A stretch of 5,251 bases of DNA from an uncultured beta proteobacterium. GTDB lineage: Bacteria > Pseudomonadota > Gammaproteobacteria > Burkholderiales > Burkholderiaceae. Within the stretch, counting starts at the first letter, position 1. Each line of letters opens with the position of its first letter. The notes under the pieces are model-generated. The model was not told the origin of the DNA and did no database searches. It worked only from the letters and a program-made list of their open reading frames with translations. Of this stretch, positions 1-5,251 are shown piece after piece. The position numbers and the translations under genes are program-made. The stretch is taken from the NCBI GenBank assembly GCA_903845455.1, contig CAIMXN010000080.1, forward strand, positions 1-5,251, read 5' to 3'.

Positions 1-42
1 ACCAAGCCATTAGGATGGTTTAGTGCGGCTTATAACTTCTAG
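1..42 (+). CDS. Possible 3' end of a plus-strand gene (partial)
   Basis: Frame 1 is open from the window edge and reads TKPLGWFSAAYNF before a TAG stop at 40-42. Only 13 codons are visible. The C-terminal Phe with Tyr two residues before it and Phe/Trp further up resembles the closing strand of an outer-membrane beta-barrel, but so short a piece cannot be assigned. It would converge on the response regulator gene, leaving 33 bases between the two stop codons. A chance open frame of this length is quite possible. Confidence 0.3.
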   Translation, partial: TKPLGWFSAAYNF

Positions 43-66
43 GCTTAAGTTCAGTTTATTTAAGCC
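42..66. terminator. Inverted repeat between converging gene ends, possible weak terminator
   Basis: GGCTTAA at 42-48 is perfectly complementary to TTAAGCC at 60-66 with an 11-base loop. It lies just past the response regulator stop codon at 76-78 and overlaps the stop of the possible plus-strand gene. Neither strand has a T-run after the stem and the stem is only 7 bp, so it is at best a weak or Rho-assisted transcription end. Confidence 0.25.
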
Positions 67-75
67 GTAGCTCGC

Positions 76-684
76 TTAAAGCTTATTCGCAATAGCAATC
101 TGCACTAAGTCCGCAATGCTATCTACTTCCATTTTTTTCATGACATTGGCCTTAAAGATCTTGACCGTGGCAGGAGTAATAGCCAGCTCCTCGGCAACTT
201 CTTTACTCATTTTTCCTTGGACTAGCAGCGCAAAAACCTCTTTCTCTCTGTAGGTCAAGCGGGCATATGCCTCTAATGAGGCCCGTTGAGAACCGCGGGT
301 TTTTTCTTTTTCAAGTTCTAAATTTAGGGCAGCCTCTACAGCTACAAGCAATTGATTGAGTGGAAAAGGCTTGAGAAGGAAGTCACTTGCGCCATTTTTC
401 AAACCCTGAATGATGTCAACCTTTTCGCTATCTCCGCTAATAAAGATAATGGGGATACTTTCACGCTTAATCATTAATTCTTGCTGCAACTGTAAGCCAG
501 TCATTCCTGGCATGCTCATATCCAGCACTAAAACAGCAGGAGAAGTCAGCGGAGAATGGTTCAAAAAAAGCTGTGCTGACTCAAAAGCATGAATTTCATG
601 GCCGGTCCTTGCAAAGGCCCTCTCGAGGGAGACCCTCATAGAGTCATCATCATCAACAATGTAAATGTGGCAATTTGTTTGCAT
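76..684 (-). CDS. FixJ-type two-component response regulator with LuxR-class HTH
   Basis: This 202-residue cytoplasmic protein should be phosphorylated by the kinase encoded just upstream and then bind DNA. The receiver domain covers about residues 5-120. It shows the acidic pocket in IYIVDDDD (D11, D12), the phospho-acceptor D55 in VLDMSMPG, the switch serine S83 in FISGD and the conserved K105 in LLKPF. A charged linker (121-138) leads to a LuxR/NarL-type HTH (about 140-202) with LTYREKEV, the GKMSKEVAEEL first helix and a TPATVKIFKANVMKKM recognition region. Size and order match FixJ, TodT and StyR. ATG at 684 is the first possible start because an in-frame TAG lies 9 bases upstream; no strong ribosome binding site precedes it. 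It is the last gene of the apparent operon, 51 bases after the kinase stop. The family is clear, but target genes cannot be inferred from the protein alone. Confidence 0.95.
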   Translation of the reverse strand: MQTNCHIYIVDDDDSMRVSLERAFARTGHEIHAFESAQLFLNHSPLTSPAVLVLDMSMPGMTGLQLQQELMIKRESIPIIFISGDSEKVDIIQGLKNGASDFLLKPFPLNQLLVAVEAALNLELEKEKTRGSQRASLEAYARLTYREKEVFALLVQGKMSKEVAEELAITPATVKIFKANVMKKMEVDSIADLVQIAIANKL

Positions 685-696
685 ACGCTCATTCTA

Positions 697-718
697 CTAT
701 TTCATTTAGTGAAAATAG
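697..718. repeat. Imperfect inverted repeat between kinase and regulator genes
   Basis: CTATTTCA (697-704) pairs with TGAAAATAG (710-718) around a 5-base loop, with one bulged A. It fills much of the 51-base gap between the kinase stop and the regulator start. On the minus-strand transcript it would form an AU-rich hairpin 12 bases before the regulator start codon. It could modulate regulator translation or mRNA processing, or be fortuitous. Confidence 0.3.
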
Positions 719-735
719 GACTTGCGTACTTCAGA

Positions 736-2835
736 TTACTGCTGGGTATTAAAGAGTTCCAAATTTGTTGGGACAGGCAACAATGGTAAATGGAGCGTAG
801 TTTTAGCACCCCCCTCTTTTTGATTGCGAATTTCCAATTTGCCGCCATGGTTCTCTAAAATGGTCTTACTCAACCAGAGCCCTACCCCCATACCATCCTT
901 CTTGGTGGTTTGATATAAGCTGGGGCCTTTTTTCAAGAACTCCTCTGGAAAGCCGGGTCCATTATCCTTAAACTCAATCATGATCTCTTGATCCTTATGA
1001 ATCAGGTTAATCATGATTTTGCGATTTTCACTAAGTTGCTGTAAAGCCTCTATCGCGTTATTAATAGCGTTTAGCACCACCATCTGAATTTGCCCAATAT
1101 CTCCTTTGATTTTGCATCCAAAAGGAATGATTGCCTCAAGGGCAACCTCATGCTCAATGAGCTCCTTATGGAGTAATTTACAAACATCATTAATCGTTAT
1201 AGAAAGATCAAATTCCTCAAAGGCCTCCTCACCATAAACAAAGAGTTTGCGTAGCCGCGCAACTACCCCACCCGCCCTTTGACTATCAGCCAAGATGGAG
1301 TGAGTTAACTCATTGCAACGCTCTAATTGATCTTCTAGGTTAAGGGCTTTCATACTAGCAAGCTCTATTTGTAAGAGCTCAGCGGTCAGACTGATTGCCC
1401 CAAGCGGATTATTGATTTCATGGGCAATAGAGCGCATCATATTTCCCATGCTGTTGGCTTTAAAGGCTGTCGTCATCGACTTCAACAGTCTATTTTTCTC
1501 CTTAATCGTTTTCTTCAAGGAGGCATTCAGGTCTTCAACCTCTTTTAGTCTACTTAGCTCTTGCTGGGCCGCATGAATCTCAATGGCCTGTTCAATATTC
1601 TGCTTTTCAACCTCTTTTTTGCTAGTCAGGTCGGCAACTACCCCTTCCCAAAGAGTCAAGCCACTCGATAGCATTCTCGGTATTGCTTCAAATTCAAACC
1701 AATAAGTCTGTCCTTGAATGAGCATGCGGCCTTGCCAATTGAACGGACGCTTTTCCCGAATGCATTCCAAATAAAGACTAATGAAATGCTCATACTCCTC
1801 AGGATGAAGGCGGCTAAAGGTGATGTTGGGGTCGGCTAATGCAGCCTCTTTCACCATATCAAACATCTTTAAGAAACGCTTACTTAAAAAGGTAAAGCGC
1901 ATGCTATTACTAGCAGTTACCTCCATTGCATAGGTTCCCATCGGGATATTTTCCGTAAGGCTTAATGCAAGGCCTTCAGTCAATTTTCGCTGCGTCAAAT
2001 CTAGAAAAGATAGGCATAAAGAACCCTGCACAACAGTAGCGCTAATCATGACATCTAAAATCTGGCCAGATTTTGCCTTGATCTTGGATTCCCTTGGAGG
2101 AAGATCCTGATTTTTTCCAACCGTCTTAGGCAAAACCTCATTCCACCAAGCCAGTACTTGGTCACGATAAGCGGTATTTGGATAAACCAATCTAAACCAA
2201 TCAGAAATAGTCGGTAGATCGCCAATCTGGTACCCAAAAATCTCCGTAAATTTAGCATTCACGAATAAAGTTTTACCGTCTCGGTCCAGACTGGTCCACA
2301 TATGGGGAATCGGCAACTCTCGTAAAATTTTTACGGTTTCTTGCTCAAGTACGAGGTTATCGGCTAGTGCATTTTTTAAAGGGCTAAGATCAGTGAGAAC
2401 GCCCTGATAGAAAAGAGAGCCTACTGCAGGCGGTTTAATGGTGGCCTCAAACGATATTTGCTTTAATTCACCACGACAATAGGCCAAACCCTCCCAATAG
2501 ATATCTTTGCGGGCTTTGACGCAGGCTTGTAGCTGAGCCAAAAAGTGAGTTTGGTCTGGTTGAGGGATTAAATCTAAGAAGGCTTTTGAATGAGAGAGGA
2601 TTGCGCCTCTATCTAAACCCATAAAGTACAAAAATCGTTCGGAGACAAAACAAAATTGGGGCACTGCAGTTGTGCCTAAAACCCCCAGATTGAGAAGATT
2701 GGGAGGAATTTTCATCTCAAAAGCAGCGCTCGGAATATCTTGATTAAAAGGCGCTTTTTCGATAATCCACTTTCGCAAAAGATAGCTGCAATAGATTAAA
2801 GCAGCGATTACCAGGAGGATAAGCAGAATTTCCAT
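736..2835 (-). CDS. Membrane-anchored PAS-domain sensor histidine kinase
   Basis: A 699-residue hybrid-free sensor kinase, numbered from ATG at 2835. One N-terminal membrane helix (about 2-20, LLILLVIAALIYC) is followed directly by cytoplasmic sequence, so there is no periplasmic sensing loop. Three PAS-like regions follow (about 45-150, 165-283 and 288-404); the middle one is the most typical, with DRDGKTLFVNAKFTEIFGY and a closing DLTQRK. A charged coiled coil (about 406-458) leads to the dimerisation domain with the H-box SIAHEINNPLGAISL, phospho-acceptor H472 and RAGGVVARLRKLF. The ATP-binding domain has an N-box (NAINNAIEAL, N593), DNGPG (624-628) and DGMGVGLWLSK (G648-G652), so all catalytic motifs are intact. 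The H-box and RAG motif fit the group that includes FixL, TodS and DctB, which commonly partners FixJ-type regulators such as the one downstream. TTG at 2841 could add two residues; neither start has a good Shine-Dalgarno. The ligand is unknown. Confidence 0.94.
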   Translation of the reverse strand: MEILLILLVIAALIYCSYLLRKWIIEKAPFNQDIPSAAFEMKIPPNLLNLGVLGTTAVPQFCFVSERFLYFMGLDRGAILSHSKAFLDLIPQPDQTHFLAQLQACVKARKDIYWEGLAYCRGELKQISFEATIKPPAVGSLFYQGVLTDLSPLKNALADNLVLEQETVKILRELPIPHMWTSLDRDGKTLFVNAKFTEIFGYQIGDLPTISDWFRLVYPNTAYRDQVLAWWNEVLPKTVGKNQDLPPRESKIKAKSGQILDVMISATVVQGSLCLSFLDLTQRKLTEGLALSLTENIPMGTYAMEVTASNSMRFTFLSKRFLKMFDMVKEAALADPNITFSRLHPEEYEHFISLYLECIREKRPFNWQGRMLIQGQTYWFEFEAIPRMLSSGLTLWEGVVADLTSKKEVEKQNIEQAIEIHAAQQELSRLKEVEDLNASLKKTIKEKNRLLKSMTTAFKANSMGNMMRSIAHEINNPLGAISLTAELLQIELASMKALNLEDQLERCNELTHSILADSQRAGGVVARLRKLFVYGEEAFEEFDLSITINDVCKLLHKELIEHEVALEAIIPFGCKIKGDIGQIQMVVLNAINNAIEALQQLSENRKIMINLIHKDQEIMIEFKDNGPGFPEEFLKKGPSLYQTTKKDGMGVGLWLSKTILENHGGKLEIRNQKEGGAKTTLHLPLLPVPTNLELFNTQQ

Positions 2836-2871
2836 AGTCAAAATGCTAGATACCCATTCTCCGCGAGGCGA

Positions 2872-3474
2872 TTAGATCACAATATCTTTTAATCCCTTGC
2901 TACCAGGTGGGCTGACGGGGGGCTCGCTGGGTGCTGGAGCAGCAGGCTGATGTGCCTTAGCCGCTTCTATCAGAGTGCGTTTCATTGCCTCAGCACTGCC
3001 AGCCAAACTAAACCGCGCTACTGTAAAGGTGCCATTGGATAAGGGAAATGCAAACCCAATCACTTCGGCATTTTTACTGGCTTCCAATACTAGGTTAAAG
3101 GGCACGAGTATTTGAAAAATATTACCGTTGATTTTTGCGCATTCGACAGATACGGGTCCACTAACCGCACCACTATTGACTAAAGCAGAATATTTTTCCC
3201 CAGGCTTACAATCAAAATTTTGGTGCACATAAAATAAGCAAGAATCTCTACTACAAAAAAGGCCGAAAGAAGAGCCAGAGTCATTAGCAGTATGAGCCTC
3301 AGTAGTATTGTTAGTAATATCAACTATCCAATTTTGATAAGCTACAGATTCTGCCGCTATTACTGAAGACTGGCCAACAACTAGGAAGCAAAGTGTCAAA
3401 AATAAGCATATCAGTGGCGCTTTTACGGCCCCACAAAAAATGAGTGCTAGTTTTTTGAAAACATCGTTTTGCAT
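2872..3474 (-). CDS. Exported four-cysteine protein of unknown function
   Basis: I do not recognise this 200-residue protein. The N-terminus is basic (K7, K8, K18), then strongly hydrophobic at about 19-34, and ends in SSVIAAES, a plausible signal peptidase I site near residue 40 or 41. There is no lipobox at that point, so a soluble periplasmic or secreted product of about 160 residues is expected. The mature part has four cysteines (74, 79, 89, 112), enough for two disulfides, in a beta-rich region with FGLFCSRDSCLFYV and GTFTVARFSLAGSAEAM. The end (about 176-192) is rich in Pro and Ala and probably disordered. The VARFSLAGS segment faintly recalls the end of invasion-associated locus B (IalB) proteins, but the cysteine pattern differs. 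ATG at 3474 follows GAGG by only 4 bases and is the only Met before the hydrophobic stretch. It leads the operon, 36 bases ahead of the kinase, suggesting a linked role as signal partner or regulated product. Confidence 0.85.
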   Translation of the reverse strand: MQNDVFKKLALIFCGAVKAPLICLFLTLCFLVVGQSSVIAAESVAYQNWIVDITNNTTEAHTANDSGSSFGLFCSRDSCLFYVHQNFDCKPGEKYSALVNSGAVSGPVSVECAKINGNIFQILVPFNLVLEASKNAEVIGFAFPLSNGTFTVARFSLAGSAEAMKRTLIEAAKAHQPAAPAPSEPPVSPPGSKGLKDIVI

Positions 3475-3501
3475 AAAACCTCGTTATTTATTGTTAAATC
3501 A

Positions 3502-3523
3502 CTGAGTATTCTGAGTATAAGTA
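3502..3523 (-). promoter_or_regulatory. Cluster of three TACT-type heptamers, candidate regulator site
   Basis: On the minus strand the promoter region of the exported-protein operon carries TACTTAT (3523-3517) followed by two copies of TACTCAG (3517-3511 and 3508-3502). The last two sit in an exact ATACTCAG repeat with 9-base spacing. TACTTAT fits the published NarL heptamer TACYYMT and the other two differ at one position. NarL and FixJ-type regulators share the LuxR-class HTH, so autoregulation by the operon's own regulator is a reasonable inference. The cluster also contains TATACT, a possible -10 box with no recognisable -35, as expected for an activated promoter. Confidence 0.3.
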
Positions 3524-3563
3524 CACTATACCGCCTTTTATTGCGAGCTGGAATATGGGGTGG

Positions 3564-3706
3564 CTAGCTAATTTGCGGGAAAACAAGCTCTACATGCTTT
3601 AGCCAATCCTCAATCATCATCGCCAGAGTTCTGATAGCCCCCTCAAAAAAACAATCCAGCTTTATCTCTTTTTTTACTCTTCTTTATCTCTGTATTTAGG
3701 CTCCAT
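3564..3706 (-). pseudogene. Probable small frameshifted gene or gene remnant
   Basis: This lies in the gap between the two transcription blocks. An ATG at 3706 starts MEPKYRDKEE and hits TAA at 3676-3674. Adding one base just before that stop joins it to a second open frame, giving a 47-residue product that ends with FEGAIRTLAMMIEDWLKHV plus a short tail and TAG at 3566-3564. The second part looks protein-like, with an amphipathic helix pattern and no rare-looking codons. AGGAAG lies 13 bases before the ATG, a little far for a ribosome site. Two copies of a 10-base repeat flank the break and two homopolymer runs (A7 and T7) lie nearby, all prone to slippage. I know of no matching family. It may be a decayed gene, a sequencing error in an intact small gene, or chance. 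Confidence 0.35.
3660..3691. repeat. 10-base direct repeat with 22-base period
   Basis: CTTTATCTCT occurs at 3660-3669 and again at 3682-3691, an exact 22-base period. The repeats sit at the frame break of the small minus-strand ORF. A 22-base duplication shifts the reading frame, so slippage here could account for part of the damage. A period close to two helical turns would also suit tandem protein binding; the sequence does not decide. Confidence 0.5.
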
Positions 3707-3732
3707 AGAGCTGATATTTCTTCCTAACAATT

Positions 3733-3762
3733 TTGGATAGATGCGTTTTGAGTCTATATATT
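3733..3762 (+). promoter_or_regulatory. Candidate sigma-70 promoter for nadA-nadC
   Basis: TTGGAT (3733-3738) resembles a -35 box. It is followed by TATATA (3755-3760, 16-base spacer) or TATATT (3757-3762, 18-base spacer) as a -10 box. Transcription would begin near 3768-3770, giving a leader of about 118 bases that contains the palindrome at 3792-3814. A weaker alternative is TTGAGC (3770-3775) with AATATT (3795-3800), which would place the palindrome over the -10. Assigned by eye from consensus similarity only. Confidence 0.3.
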
Positions 3763-3791
3763 CGGGAATTTGAGCTTCATAAACAATCTCT

Positions 3792-3814
3792 TTCAATATT
3801 CCTCGAATATTGAA
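3792..3814. promoter_or_regulatory. Perfect 10+10 base palindrome upstream of nadA, candidate operator
   Basis: TTCAATATTC (3792-3801) and GAATATTGAA (3805-3814) are exact reverse complements separated by CTC. The centre is 84 bases before the nadA start. No T-run follows, so it is not an intrinsic terminator; its length and symmetry suit a dimeric repressor. NAD synthesis operons are often controlled by such proteins (for example the NrtR and NadQ families), but I cannot match this sequence to a known motif. A weaker related element, ATTC-GG-GAAT, lies at 3760-3769. Confidence 0.55.
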
Positions 3815-3886
3815 CAAAGTATCTAGTCTAGGAAACAGAGGCTCTTCGATTTTGATCCGATTTCTTAATAAAGGTTAAGATTTAGC

Positions 3887-5014
3887 ATGAATTTAACCGT
3901 TAGCGCCCCAATTGCCTTTGATTACCCTCAGCAAGACTCTACTGGGGCCACTTGCACTGCCCAAGCCTGGGCAAAAGTTCCACCCCACCTAGAGGGAACT
4001 GAAAAGGCCGCTGTGATTGCCCGTATCAAGGAGTTGTTGGTAGAAAAAGATGCTGCTTTAGTGGCCCACTACTATGTCGATGGCGATATTCAAGATCTGG
4101 CAATTGAAACTGGTGGATTAGTGGCTGATTCATTAGAAATGGCCCGCTTTGGCAAGAATCACCCCGCCAAGAATTTGATTGTTGCTGGCGTACGCTTTAT
4201 GGGTGAGTCAGCCAAGATACTCAGTCCTGAAAAACGGGTCTTTATGCCAGACTTAGATGCCACCTGCTCTTTAGATTTGGGATGTGATGCATCTGACTTT
4301 GCTACTTTTAGATCTTTGCATCCCGATCGTGTGGTGGTGGTCTATGCCAATACGAGCGCTGCTGTGAAAGCGCAAGCCGATTGGATGGTCACCAGTTCCT
4401 GTGCCTTGGCTATCGTGCACCAACTCAAAGTGGAAGGCAAGAAAATATTATGGGCACCGGATCGCCACCTTGGTAGATATATACAGGAACAGACAGGTGC
4501 CGATATGCTGCTCTGGAACGGGGCTTGCATTGTTCATGATGAATTTAGAGCTGCTGAATTAGAGGTACTGAAGGCTGCCCACCCCAAGGCCATGATTTTG
4601 GTTCACCCTGAGTCTCCGCAGGCAGTAGTAGATTTAGCAGATATGGTGGGCTCTACCTCAGCCATGATTAGAGCGGTAGTCGATGGCACTGCTTCTGAAT
4701 ATATCGTCGCTACTGATAAAGGTATTTTGCACCGGATGCGCCAGTTAGCACCCCACAAGAAACTCATCGAAGCACCCACTGCCGGTAATAGTGCTACTTG
4801 TAAGAGCTGTGCTCACTGCCCCTGGATGGCTATGAATGGTCTACAGGGAATTTTAGATTGCCTTGAGAATGCTTCTGGTGAAATCTTCATCGAAGAGTCA
4901 GTACGTGTTAAAGCTTTGACTTGCATTGATCGTATGCTCGACTTCACCAAGCATCACCCCGATCTCCTTGCCAAAGCCCAGCACGGCTTTGTGAAGAATA
5001 TTGGCGCAGCCTAA
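3887..5014 (+). CDS. nadA: Quinolinate synthase NadA
   Basis: NadA condenses iminoaspartate (from NadB) with dihydroxyacetone phosphate to quinolinate in the cytoplasm, using an oxygen-sensitive [4Fe-4S] cluster. The 375-residue protein is full length and close in sequence to the E. coli enzyme. All three cluster cysteines are present: C127 in ATCSLDLGC, C214 in NGACIVHDEF and C311 in CKSCAHCPWMAMNGLQ, each exactly 14 residues later than E. coli C113, C200 and C297. Other family landmarks are AHYYVDGDIQDLA, YANTSAAVKAQADW, TSSCA, WAPDRHLGRYIQ, VHPESPQAVVDLAD and EAPTAGNSATC. About 14 extra N-terminal residues and a short C-terminal extension distinguish it from E. coli. ATG at 3887 is firmly placed: an in-frame TAA at 3869-3871 is followed by no other start codon, and AAGG lies 12 bases upstream. 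nadC follows after 26 bases in the same operon. A palindrome upstream may be its operator. Confidence 0.98.
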   Translation: MNLTVSAPIAFDYPQQDSTGATCTAQAWAKVPPHLEGTEKAAVIARIKELLVEKDAALVAHYYVDGDIQDLAIETGGLVADSLEMARFGKNHPAKNLIVAGVRFMGESAKILSPEKRVFMPDLDATCSLDLGCDASDFATFRSLHPDRVVVVYANTSAAVKAQADWMVTSSCALAIVHQLKVEGKKILWAPDRHLGRYIQEQTGADMLLWNGACIVHDEFRAAELEVLKAAHPKAMILVHPESPQAVVDLADMVGSTSAMIRAVVDGTASEYIVATDKGILHRMRQLAPHKKLIEAPTAGNSATCKSCAHCPWMAMNGLQGILDCLENASGEIFIEESVRVKALTCIDRMLDFTKHHPDLLAKAQHGFVKNIGAA

Positions 5015-5040
5015 TGAAATGATTTTTTAATTGAATACCG

Positions 5041-5251
5041 ATGTTTGAATATAACGAATCTCTAGAGCAAGCTCGTCAACGCAATATTGCTGATGCCCTC
5101 ATGGAGGATATTGGCACGGGTGATTGGACTGCTAAGCTGGTGCCTAGTAAAGCTGTTCAAGCACAGCTGACGGTTCGCCAAGAGGCTGTTCTGTGTGGCA
5201 TAGACTGGTTCGAAGGTACACTCAAGAAATTAGACCCGCATGCCAAGCTTA
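5041..5251 (+). CDS. nadC: Nicotinate-nucleotide pyrophosphorylase NadC (5' part)
   Basis: NadC (quinolinate phosphoribosyltransferase) converts quinolinate and PRPP to nicotinate mononucleotide, CO2 and pyrophosphate, the step after NadA. The first 70 codons are present before the window ends. They show the family N-terminus: EDIGTGDWTAKLVP, then LTVRQEAVLCGIDWFEGTLK, the start of the alpha/beta sandwich domain. The catalytic barrel lies outside the window. ATG at 5041 is the first possible start, since an in-frame TGA ends 6 bases upstream. No clear Shine-Dalgarno precedes it, so expression may depend on coupling to nadA, whose stop is 26 bases away. Confidence 0.95.
   Translation, partial: MFEYNESLEQARQRNIADALMEDIGTGDWTAKLVPSKAVQAQLTVRQEAVLCGIDWFEGTLKKLDPHAKL

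Noticed and set aside
410..789. Plus-strand open frames at 410-592 and 589-789
   Set aside because: They run antisense through the response regulator and the end of the kinase, whose domains are unmistakable. Their translations show no family features.
2055..2258. Minus-strand 67-codon frame inside the kinase gene
   Set aside because: It lies in another frame within the second PAS region and is a shadow of the kinase.
2872..3474. Assignment of the exported protein to the IalB family
   Set aside because: Only a short segment near the C-terminus (FSLAGSAEA) resembles IalB; the cysteine spacing and the rest do not, so a family name would be unsupported.
3664..3680. Programmed ribosomal frameshift at the A7 run of the small minus-strand ORF
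   Set aside because: The zero-frame stop codon comes before a ribosome could slip on the A run, so the classic arrangement does not apply.
3792..3814. Palindrome as an intrinsic terminator or attenuator
   Set aside because: The stem is AT-rich and no T-run follows on either strand.
3475..3886. tRNA, CRISPR repeat or insertion-sequence end in the intergenic region
   Set aside because: No cloverleaf with TTC arm, no regularly spaced repeat array and no terminal inverted repeats with target duplication were seen.
4342..4530. Minus-strand 62-codon frame opposite nadA
   Set aside because: Antisense to highly conserved NadA sequence, with no start signals or recognisable product.

Overview
The window looks like chromosomal DNA of a moderate-GC betaproteobacterium in the Burkholderiales, most likely Polynucleobacter or a close relative. 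This rests on the style of the NadA and NadC proteins, the nadA-nadC order and the moderate base composition; no rRNA or other marker gene is present, so the placement is an inference.

There are two transcriptional blocks facing away from each other. The left block, on the minus strand, reads from about 3.5 kb down to 76. It starts with a small exported four-cysteine protein of unknown function (2872-3474). Next comes a membrane-anchored histidine kinase with three PAS-like domains (736-2835), then a FixJ-type response regulator with a LuxR-class helix-turn-helix (76-684). Gaps of 36 and 51 bases and a shared direction suggest one operon: a complete two-component system led by an exported protein. 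The right block, on the plus strand, is the start of the de novo NAD pathway: quinolinate synthase nadA (3887-5014), then the first 70 codons of nadC (5041 to the window end). NadA makes quinolinate and NadC converts it to nicotinate mononucleotide.

The 412-base region between the blocks (3475-3886) holds the control signals for both. Next to the exported-protein gene are three closely packed TACT-type heptamers resembling sites of LuxR/NarL-class regulators, which might allow autoregulation by the encoded FixJ-like protein. Ahead of nadA lie a possible sigma-70 promoter and a perfect 10+10 base palindrome, a good candidate operator for NAD control. In the middle, on the minus strand, is what looks like a small gene broken by a frameshift (3564-3706), with a 10-base direct repeat at the break.

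At the left edge, bases 1-42 can be read as the last 13 codons of a plus-strand gene converging on the response regulator, with a small inverted repeat between them. No mobile element, CRISPR array, tRNA or rRNA was seen. The least understood item is the exported-protein/kinase/regulator operon, whose signal and target cannot be read from this sequence.
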